From Parachlamydiaceae bacterium (GTDB lineage Bacteria; Chlamydiota; Chlamydiia; Chlamydiales; Parachlamydiaceae), in assembly GCA_013815395.1 (NCBI GenBank), contig JACDGH010000058.1, positions 1 through 11,773 of the forward strand: 11,773 nucleotides of DNA, in the 5' to 3' direction. A model generated the notes under the pieces. It made no database searches. It worked only from the letters and a program-made list of their open reading frames with translations, and was not told the DNA's origin. The position numbers and the translations under genes are program-made. This document shows, piece by piece, positions 1 to 7,034 of this stretch (position 1 is its first letter; each line of letters starts with the position of its first letter).

Positions 1-2
1 TA

Positions 3-3000
3 TCTAAGCATGCCCTTGCAACACAAAAGTTTACGAATAAAGAACTGTTTTCGTGGTTGCCGGTTTTTGCTGTGGACTGCAAAAAAGTGCATGACTTATG
101 CCAAAAAATCCTTGTTAGTGAGGATTTAGGCAGTCAGTATCTTAAAAAAATGTCCGACCCTTTAACTCAAATAGCGTTAAAGTTAGAAAGCGCAGAAAAG
201 GATAATCTCTTTAAGAATGTGGAAGAAATTTTGGATTGTTTACATTCTGAAATATACGAAATTCAACAAACGGTGCAATTAAAAGAATCACTTAGCTTGA
301 CACAAAAACTTCAAAGTGAATTTGAAGTACATTATGCTGAAACCCCTTCGATGGAAGAGGCAATGAAACCTCTTCGAGGGTATCATTTTCAAAGTCTTAA
401 GCCCCAAAATAATTTAGAGCTTGATCGTTCTAATTGGAAACTCAATTGTTTTAGAAATGTGACTCTTGCTGCACTACTTTGCTTACGACCTGCCGCACCC
501 CGTATCGGTGCCTTAAATATAAATGAGCATGAATCTTTGAACCCAAGAGCTGAAACTTCTCATGCAATTGAACTTGTGAGTTCAGCATCTTTGTCCGGAT
601 CTATGGCAAAGGTGGATGTGCTTATTCATAATCGGAAGCCTTTGGGGACTACCCAAGTAAGAGAATTAAGGCAAGAAGTTGCCTTAGCGAGTAGAGCGAT
701 ATCTAGCACTTCTTCATTTACCGCTTTGCCTGAATGGCCGAATCATTTTGATGAAACTTGCTATGATTTAGATGGATTTGAGCAATCAATTGGACGTCTG
801 ATGAATGAGGCAAGACAATTTCTTTGGCATGAAGATTGGGAATCTGCTGAAGGCGGTAACAAGCATCTTAATCTAATTAAACAGGCTCAATTAGTTGAGG
901 GATTAAATCTCCAGGGAATCGTCGTTCCGATCCCTCATGCAGTTTATAGTGATAAGGTCACGCAGTTTTTGCAAAAGCTCGTACCTGAATTGTTTGAGGA
1001 ATGGGCCAAATTAGGAGCTCGTTACGAAAATTATAAAGAAATCAGCCCATTTTTAGAAAAATCTGAAGCGCAGGAGCATCTTAAAATTATCGATCAAATG
1101 ATCGAAAAAGCCTTTAATGCCGCGGGCGCCAATCCAGCTTTATTTCAAGAACTTGTCTCACCGGAATTTCAAGCCTGGCTTGAAACAATTAAAAAAAATG
1201 ATAATTATTTAATGGTTAGAAGCACAGGTTCAGAAGATTCGCGAGAAACAGCTAATGCCGGGGGCAATGTTAGTCGCAATTATGTTTCCCCTAATGCAGT
1301 GTCTCTTACAAAAGCAATGGGAGATGTTGTTCGTTCTTACTTCAGTTATTCTTCACTTCAAAATAGAATTAATGCAAAATTAAACCCTTTTGACTCTGAA
1401 TTGAAATTGGCAGTAATGGCCCAAGAATTAATTGGAGAGCCGATAGGTGGATCATTAAATCCTTTGGAAATACCCATCTCTCTCGTTCTATTTAGTACAG
1501 AGCCTCTCTATGTTGGAGGAGAAAAGTTTCGCGCACTGAGAATTAGTGGAACTTATGGACATGGCGAGGGAGTTGTAGGAAATCAAGGAATTGCCACAGA
1601 TACGGTTCTTATCTTGATATCAGAATCTCATCCTGATAAATTATACATCCTCTATGACAATCAAGATAAACCTGAGAGGTTGGCTCCCATATTGACCCCG
1701 AATGGAATTAGATTAGAGAAAACACCTAATCCCCCTTCAATGCAAACTAGTCGTGTTTTTGATGAAAGTATTTTGCATAGGCTTTATCTTTGGGGTGTGC
1801 TTGGAGAAAAATTCTTTGATAATCACCCCACTGACATGGAGATCGTTATTAAAGGAAAAACGATATTTCCTGTCCAGGCAAGACCGGTCAATAGGCCAGA
1901 TCTATTGCCCTCCTACATCAATTTAAAAAAAATAGGCGCCCTTAAAGAGAATCCAATCATCGAAAAAGTCCAAGGAGAAGTCCTTGTACCAGGATTAGGT
2001 TCTGTGGTGATGATCGAAAATCCCGAAGAATTAATTTTCACATCAACTCTCGAAGAAGCTGAAAAAAAATTTCAAAAAGATCTTCACAAAGCTGTTGTTG
2101 TTAGTCGTCCCGAACCTGCTAACTCACACCCTGTCGTCAATTTCAGCGGATTAGGAATTCCATGTATTTTCGCTTCTCAGGGTATTCAAGAGATTTTAAG
2201 TCATATGGATAAAGATTATTTGATTGCCATTGATATGCAAACAGGTGTTCTCAATCTCTGGGATAGGCAACTGGGGTCTATCGTGGAATACATTTCCCAG
2301 GGGTTTGCTGTACATCCTGCAAAAATAGCTATTTCCCTTCCGTTGGCAGCAAATATTCCAATTCCCCAACAAAGACAACAAGTTCCTCAAGATATTAAGG
2401 ACCTTATTTTAGATATCCGAACTGCGACCACACAGGAAGTAGCTATTTCCAAACTTAAAACATTACGTCATCATGAATGGTTACAGAATGCAAAAAAGCA
2501 TGAACAAGGGCTGATAGTTCGTTTAAAAAATATGGAATTTATTCCACGCCAATTAGGGCAAGGACTAACCCTTACAACTCAATTATTGGAAAAAATAGAT
2601 GAAGCCTTTAATGAGGCTGAAGTTGTCTTTGGTAAAAATTCCGAAGAAAGATTGCGACCACTTTTTTATGTCAAAGTAATTGAAAACCTTTTGGTCAAAT
2701 CTTCCCGATCAGGAAGTAGCCTGAGCCAATATTCGGTGAAAGATATTGCCCCTCTTCACAAAAATCTAAATGCATTAGTAGATTATCAGAAGGCTCTTTC
2801 TCATCCGGCCCATTTTGCCGATCTGTTTATGTTTGGATCGCAAGGGCTCGTCCCTAGTGCAGAAATGGAATGGAGAACTTTTTTAAAAGATCTAGAATCC
2901 TTAGTTCAGTCAAAAAAAATTTCTCAGGATCAAGTAACGCATTTTAAACAGATGCTTGAAACGTTGGAAACAATAGAAATGTTGCCTTCCTGGTATACTT

Positions 3001-5702
3001 TCTTTTTCTCAAAAATATCTGGATCAAACCTTACTCTTTCAGAAAAGTTTGATAAACTTCTAGAAACGCTTCCTGCTAGTGAAACTCTTTTCCTTAATTA
3101 CTTTCTCAATCTACATCAAACGTTAAAAACGAGTCAGGGGAATATCGACTTATTCAGTCAACCTAAGAGCTTTCAAAATGGTTGGAGGTGGCTTCAAGAT
3201 CATGTTGTAAAGTTTAAAACGCAAACATTGATCGGCTCAGAATCATTAGCAATTCAGCTAAAGCATACCTCTCCTATAAGCAAGATTATCATTTTTAAGG
3301 TAATGCAAGAGTTAGTAAACACCTATGACTTATCCATTAAGGCGATGAAGGCAAGTTCAGCATGGAGCCAGGAAGAAAAGGTGCCTATATTTAAAAAAAT
3401 GCTAAAACCCTACCTAAATATTTTTTTAGACTGGGGAAAAAACATTGCTGATCCTGCATATATACCTATGCATTCCGAGTGGCCAATTGCTAATTATTTA
3501 GATAAAATGAATCAAATATTTGAAGATTTAAATTTTGTTGCTCTTGACTCAATACATTTATTACCTTCGTCAGATTTTAGTGTTGTAGCTGCAATGATAG
3601 GTTCAGGTACTGAATTTAATAGACATTTTCCCAAACATTTAGAAGACATATTCAGTTTAATTCATCAAAACCTCTTAACTATTTTATCAAGCAGTAGTAG
3701 TCAAATGTTAGATGATATAACTCTTCAACAAGCTTTTCTACCTGAATTATTTAAAAAAATGCTCACTGAAGTGAACAGTATAAAATATGAAAAAAATATT
3801 CAAAGAATAGGAATGGAGTTAAATTCTGAGGTAAGCGTATTCAAATACAATATTCCTTTAAGAAGCCATTCTGCTCAGGTTTGGCTTGAATATGACAATC
3901 ATTCAAATGAAGTCACACTTAAAAGTTTTTTATTAGGAGAGGGTCGCACACGTTGGGAAAAAGGGAGAATTTTTTTATGGGCTCTTGATAAATTTGGTTT
4001 ATTACCATTATCCAAATCTGTTTACAGTAGTCAGCAAGAATTGAGTTTTGTCTGGAAAATAAAAGATTTAAAAACGATTCCAATCGCTATAGAAGAGTTA
4101 AATTTTATTTTAGAAATGAGCTTTGATTACAATCTAGAAAAAAATATTATTCAAACTCTCATAGATAGAAGAAAAATTTCGAATAATGAAATCATTGAAT
4201 TTGCCAAATCTCCTGTTAAGAAACCAGATATTAAAATAATTTTGAAAAGTGATGTCTTTGAAGAACTTTTTTTATTAAATACTAAAGAAATTAAACAGTT
4301 GCTTTATACAGTTGCAAGCGCAGGTATAAAAGATATAGACGAGCAAAATCGCATTAATTCATTAAAATTATTCGAATTTCTTTTTAGCAAGCAGGAAGGG
4401 TATGCTGAAGCAGAAAAAGCTGTAATTGATGGGCTAAACAAAGCAAATGCAAATGTTCATCACACTTCTCTTAATCTCCTTAAAGTACTCGTTCAAAATG
4501 ATAAATCGTATTCTGAAGCAGAAGCTGCTGCGATTAGTGGGATGAATAATTCCGACAAAAAAATCCATATTGAATCCTTGGATATACTGAAAGCTTTAGT
4601 AGAAAAAGGAAAAAGTTATGACGCCGCTAAAACTGCCGTCCGTATAGGTTTAAAGGATTTAGATGCAGAGGTATATATTGGAACTTTGGAATTATTAAAA
4701 GCTCTAGTTGTAAAAGGAGAAAGTTACGAATTAGCAGAATTTGCCGCCGTTGAAGGATTGAACCAAAGAACTGATTTAAATACACTTAGAATTGACTTAA
4801 CCCGAAAAAATCATCATGACATCCAGATTATTGCGCTAAATATATTAAAAGCACTTGTTGAAAAAGGTGAAAGTTATAGCGTAGCGGAAACCGCGGTCAT
4901 CGAAGGAATTGAAGAGACAGACGAGGATGTTCGTGTTATTTACTTGAATATACTTCAAGCTCTTGTAGAAAAAGGGGAAAGTTATGATATTTCAAAAAAA
5001 TATATTGTCAATTTAATTTTAAAAAACGATGAGTTTATTGCAACATTATATTTACTTAAAGCATTGGTTGAAAAAGGCGAATGCTTCAAGCAAGCGGGAG
5101 ATGCTGCCAATAAAGCAATTCTCAAATCTATTAATTTAAGACCAAACCAAATGTTCGCAAAAGGAATTATCTATCATACAAAGTTTCGTTTAGCTGCCAT
5201 TAATATATTTCAAACGCTTATTGAAAAACAAAATTTTGCAGCCGCTTTTGAAACAATAAAAAACTTTTCTGATGATGATGTAATCATCGATCTTTTTAAG
5301 CTTCTTTTTGAAAAGGGTGAAGGGTTTGTTGAAGCCGAAATAATTGCTAACAAAAATATGCAATTTGATACGAGGGCGATAGGCTTAAAAATATTTCAAC
5401 TTCTTATTAAAAAAGGAATGAGTTTAGTTGCGGCGGAAAATGCTGCGGGCATAGCAATACTTGATCGGGATCCTGCTATTCGCAACATTGCATTCAGTTT
5501 GTTTCAAACTCTTTTTGAGAGTGGTAGAGGAATTGCTGCAGCAGAAGCAGCAGCAAGCATAGGGATCGTAGATTATAATCCTGATATTCGCGAAAATTCT
5601 TTTGATTTATTTAAAATTCTTTTTGAGACTGAACAGGGTAATCGAGTTGCCATGCGTCATCCTTTAATCTATATATCATTCCAAAGAGGTCTTTCATATT
5701 AG
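3..5702 (+). CDS. Giant PEP-synthase-like ATP-grasp / phosphohistidine protein with C-terminal alpha-solenoid repeats (5' end outside window)
   Basis: The frame is open to the left edge with no stop, so the gene starts upstream and the TTG at 57 is not evidence of a start. Residues are counted from that codon. Residues 260–612 form a PPDK_N/PEP-synthase ATP-grasp domain: GGNK near 266–269, VRSTGSEDS at 387–395 (R388), a GHGEGVVG element matching the family's GLGE loop, and QARP at 607–610. A swivel domain follows (about 640–730) with SHPVV and GLGIP; H691 sits where dikinases carry the phosphorylated histidine. No PEP/pyruvate TIM barrel follows. Residues 730–1434 are mostly helical with an alpha/beta patch near 1256–1350, and 1435–1881 are 36-residue repeats. 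Dikinases and rifampin phosphotransferase use ATP-grasp plus histidine domains to pass a phosphate to a small molecule; the acceptor here is unknown. Residues 1–250 were not recognised. Domain call is confident; function and any secretion are not. Confidence 0.85.
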   Translation, partial: SKHALATQKFTNKELFSWLPVFAVDCKKVHDLCQKILVSEDLGSQYLKKMSDPLTQIALKLESAEKDNLFKNVEEILDCLHSEIYEIQQTVQLKESLSLTQKLQSEFEVHYAETPSMEEAMKPLRGYHFQSLKPQNNLELDRSNWKLNCFRNVTLAALLCLRPAAPRIGALNINEHESLNPRAETSHAIELVSSASLSGSMAKVDVLIHNRKPLGTTQVRELRQEVALASRAISSTSSFTALPEWPNHFDETCYDLDGFEQSIGRLMNEARQFLWHEDWESAEGGNKHLNLIKQAQLVEGLNLQGIVVPIPHAVYSDKVTQFLQKLVPELFEEWAKLGARYENYKEISPFLEKSEAQEHLKIIDQMIEKAFNAAGANPALFQELVSPEFQAWLETIKKNDNYLMVRSTGSEDSRETANAGGNVSRNYVSPNAVSLTKAMGDVVRSYFSYSSLQNRINAKLNPFDSELKLAVMAQELIGEPIGGSLNPLEIPISLVLFSTEPLYVGGEKFRALRISGTYGHGEGVVGNQGIATDTVLILISESHPDKLYILYDNQDKPERLAPILTPNGIRLEKTPNPPSMQTSRVFDESILHRLYLWGVLGEKFFDNHPTDMEIVIKGKTIFPVQARPVNRPDLLPSYINLKKIGALKENPIIEKVQGEVLVPGLGSVVMIENPEELIFTSTLEEAEKKFQKDLHKAVVVSRPEPANSHPVVNFSGLGIPCIFASQGIQEILSHMDKDYLIAIDMQTGVLNLWDRQLGSIVEYISQGFAVHPAKIAISLPLAANIPIPQQRQQVPQDIKDLILDIRTATTQEVAISKLKTLRHHEWLQNAKKHEQGLIVRLKNMEFIPRQLGQGLTLTTQLLEKIDEAFNEAEVVFGKNSEERLRPLFYVKVIENLLVKSSRSGSSLSQYSVKDIAPLHKNLNALVDYQKALSHPAHFADLFMFGSQGLVPSAEMEWRTFLKDLESLVQSKKISQDQVTHFKQMLETLETIEMLPSWYTFFFSKISGSNLTLSEKFDKLLETLPASETLFLNYFLNLHQTLKTSQGNIDLFSQPKSFQNGWRWLQDHVVKFKTQTLIGSESLAIQLKHTSPISKIIIFKVMQELVNTYDLSIKAMKASSAWSQEEKVPIFKKMLKPYLNIFLDWGKNIADPAYIPMHSEWPIANYLDKMNQIFEDLNFVALDSIHLLPSSDFSVVAAMIGSGTEFNRHFPKHLEDIFSLIHQNLLTILSSSSSQMLDDITLQQAFLPELFKKMLTEVNSIKYEKNIQRIGMELNSEVSVFKYNIPLRSHSAQVWLEYDNHSNEVTLKSFLLGEGRTRWEKGRIFLWALDKFGLLPLSKSVYSSQQELSFVWKIKDLKTIPIAIEELNFILEMSFDYNLEKNIIQTLIDRRKISNNEIIEFAKSPVKKPDIKIILKSDVFEELFLLNTKEIKQLLYTVASAGIKDIDEQNRINSLKLFEFLFSKQEGYAEAEKAVIDGLNKANANVHHTSLNLLKVLVQNDKSYSEAEAAAISGMNNSDKKIHIESLDILKALVEKGKSYDAAKTAVRIGLKDLDAEVYIGTLELLKALVVKGESYELAEFAAVEGLNQRTDLNTLRIDLTRKNHHDIQIIALNILKALVEKGESYSVAETAVIEGIEETDEDVRVIYLNILQALVEKGESYDISKKYIVNLILKNDEFIATLYLLKALVEKGECFKQAGDAANKAILKSINLRPNQMFAKGIIYHTKFRLAAINIFQTLIEKQNFAAAFETIKNFSDDDVIIDLFKLLFEKGEGFVEAEIIANKNMQFDTRAIGLKIFQLLIKKGMSLVAAENAAGIAILDRDPAIRNIAFSLFQTLFESGRGIAAAEAAASIGIVDYNPDIRENSFDLFKILFETEQGNRVAMRHPLIYISFQRGLSY
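4359..5699 (+). repeat. Tandem array of about twelve ~36-codon repeats encoding an alpha-solenoid
   Basis: Within the giant gene, units begin near residue 1435 with the pattern [SAT]L-x-[IL]L-KALVEKGESY-x2-AE-x-A-x2-GL-x4-D-x-[DE]VR. Units 1, 2, 3, 5, 10 and 11 are each exactly 36 residues. Unit 4 has an extra stretch of about 14 residues (around 4780–4820), unit 7 is also expanded, and units 6, 8 and 9 are slightly short. The core coding for VEKGESY recurs as near-identical DNA around 4597, 4858, 4963 and 5067, suggesting expansion by duplication. Two amphipathic helices per unit resemble HEAT-type repeats, which usually bind proteins; that role is inferred. Confidence 0.8.
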
Positions 5703-5706
5703 CATT

Positions 5707-5732
5707 TCAGATACCCCCTTAAGGGTATCTGA
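5707..5732. terminator. Perfect 10-bp inverted repeat between convergent genes, probable bidirectional terminator
   Basis: TCAGATACCC (5707–5716) pairs perfectly with GGGTATCTGA (5723–5732) across a 6-nt loop. It lies 4 bases after the giant gene's stop and 21 bases after the stop of tdh on the other strand, where a shared terminator is expected. Neither strand has a proper U-tract after the stem, so efficient intrinsic termination is uncertain; it could instead protect mRNA 3' ends. Confidence 0.5.
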
Positions 5733-5753
5733 GCTAACAACTAAATTTGGATA

Positions 5754-6776
5754 TTACCAATCCAGGATGATTTTGCCTGAATTTCCGGAGAACATGATTT
5801 CAAAGCCTTTCTCAAAAGAATCGACAGGGAAATGGTGAGTGATAATAGGATCGAGATTGAGTCCGCTTTCTAGCATATGAGTCATTTTAAACCAGGTAGA
5901 AAAAATTTCTCTTCCGTAGATACCCTTTATTTCAAGCATTTTAAAGATGACGAGGTCCCAATCGACAGCACAGCCAGGAGGGAGAATACCTAGAAGGGCT
6001 ATTTTAGCACCGTGTTGAGCAGTCTCAAGCAGCGTGGCAAGTCCTTGAGGATGTCCTGACATTTCAAGGCCAACAGTAAAGCCATGTTCAATCCCGATCG
6101 ATTTCATCGCCTCTTGAATAGTAGTTGTCTGAATGTTAACAGCGCATGTGGCACCCATTTTTTTTGCTAAGTCAAGTCGATAAGGATTGAGATCCGTGAT
6201 GACTACATTGCGGGCCCCTGCTTTGCGGCAAATGGCGGCTGCCATAATACCAATCGGTCCAGCGCCTGTAATAAGCACATCTTCTCCCACAAGATCTGCA
6301 GAAAGAGCTGTATGAGTCGCATTACCGAATGGATCAAAGATTGCAGCTAAATCATCTTTAATCGAAGAAGGTAGAAGAAAAACGTTTTCAGCAGGTAGGT
6401 TAAAGTATTCGGCAAAGCAGCCGTGGCGATGGACACCAACACCGAGGGTATTCATGCATAAGTGTTTTTTGCCTTTACGGCAAGGAGGGCATTGACCGCA
6501 AGTGATGTGGCCTTCACCACTGACGCGATCGCCTTCTTTAAATCCCTTTACATTGCGTCCAACTTTAGCGATTACGCCCATGAATTCGTGCCCCACTACC
6601 ATAGGGACGGGGATTGTTTTTTGCGCCCATTCATCCCATTTATAAATGTGGAGGTCAGTGCCGCAAATTGATGTTTTTATAGTTTTTATAAGGACTTCAT
6701 CATCTTTCATTTCAGGGATTGGAACATCTTCTATCCAAAGTCCAGGCGTGCGGTTTTTTTTTACTATAGCTTTCAT
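5754..6776 (-). CDS. tdh: L-threonine 3-dehydrogenase
   Basis: Zinc-dependent medium-chain dehydrogenase that oxidises L-threonine with NAD+ to 2-amino-3-ketobutyrate in the cytoplasm. The 340-residue protein is nearly the length of E. coli Tdh (341) and matches it throughout. Catalytic zinc residues are C38, H63 and E64, in SICGTD and VVGHE. The structural zinc site is C93, C96, C99 and C107. The family signature DEWAQKTIPVPMVVGHE is present, as are the Rossmann loop GAGPIG and KGIYGRE. The ATG start at 6776 has an AAAGG Shine–Dalgarno (6787–6783) with 6-nt spacing. The gene stands alone: no kbl (2-amino-3-ketobutyrate CoA ligase, its usual operon partner) lies beside it. It is divergent from tRNA-Val and convergent with the giant gene. 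In an amino-acid-scavenging symbiont it would feed host threonine toward glycine and acetyl-CoA if kbl exists elsewhere (inference). Confidence 0.95.
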   Translation of the reverse strand: MKAIVKKNRTPGLWIEDVPIPEMKDDEVLIKTIKTSICGTDLHIYKWDEWAQKTIPVPMVVGHEFMGVIAKVGRNVKGFKEGDRVSGEGHITCGQCPPCRKGKKHLCMNTLGVGVHRHGCFAEYFNLPAENVFLLPSSIKDDLAAIFDPFGNATHTALSADLVGEDVLITGAGPIGIMAAAICRKAGARNVVITDLNPYRLDLAKKMGATCAVNIQTTTIQEAMKSIGIEHGFTVGLEMSGHPQGLATLLETAQHGAKIALLGILPPGCAVDWDLVIFKMLEIKGIYGREIFSTWFKMTHMLESGLNLDPIITHHFPVDSFEKGFEIMFSGNSGKIILDW

Positions 6777-6868
6777 TTTTAGCCTTTATGTTGTATTTGG
6801 AAAAATAAGTATTCTAAATGACTTGCTGATTTTCATCTAGTAATTAATGCGTCTTAAATTTTTTTTTC

Positions 6869-6897
6869 TTGCAGAAAAGAAGGTAATCAGTTACGAT
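6869..6897 (+). promoter_or_regulatory. Candidate sigma-70-type promoter for tRNA-Val and the downstream genes
   Basis: TTGCAG (6869–6874) and TACGAT (6892–6897) are 17 bp apart, preceded by an AAATT plus T-run UP-like tract (6857–6868) and followed by a GC-rich CGCC discriminator typical of stable-RNA promoters. The predicted start near 6904 leaves a leader of about 25 nt containing a small hairpin (CTTTCC 6903–6908 with GGAAAG 6916–6921). The hexamers match consensus only 3/6 and 4/6; support comes mainly from spacing and position. Confidence 0.4.
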
Positions 6898-6928
6898 ATC
6901 GCCTTTCCTGAGAATGGAAAGTCTTAAT

Positions 6929-7002
6929 GGGGTATTAGCTCAGTTGGTTAGAGCGCCACGTTGACATCGTGGAGGTCAGCTGTTCGAGTCAGCTATATCC
7001 CA
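6929..7002 (+). tRNA. tRNA-Val (anticodon GAC)
   Basis: A complete 74-nt cloverleaf can be drawn by hand. The acceptor stem is GGGGTAT/ATATCCC with one G–U pair, then discriminator A7002. The D arm is GCTC/GAGC with loop AGTTGGTTA. The anticodon arm is CCACG/CGTGG around TTGACAT, giving anticodon GAC, which reads GUC and GUU valine codons. The variable loop is AGGTC, and the T arm AGCTG/CAGCT holds loop TTCGAGT. The 3' CCA is not encoded (ATT follows), so CCA-adding enzyme is required. The next gene starts only 32 nt downstream with no terminator between, so the tRNA is probably processed from a mixed tRNA–mRNA transcript. Confidence 0.97.
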
Positions 7003-7034
7003 TTTTCTTTATTACCCCAACAGCGGTTCGCTAG

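Noticed and set aside
57..59. TTG as the start codon of the giant gene
   Set aside because: The frame continues upstream without a stop to the window edge and reads like coding sequence, so the true start lies outside.
6462..6840. Short + strand open frames opposite the 5' half of tdh
   Set aside because: They are antisense to strongly conserved tdh codons and encode nothing recognisable.
7012..7018. TTACCCC after tRNA-Val, complementary to the tRNA 5' end GGGGTA
   Set aside because: Only six base pairs and no other sign of an attachment site or alternative fold; probably chance.
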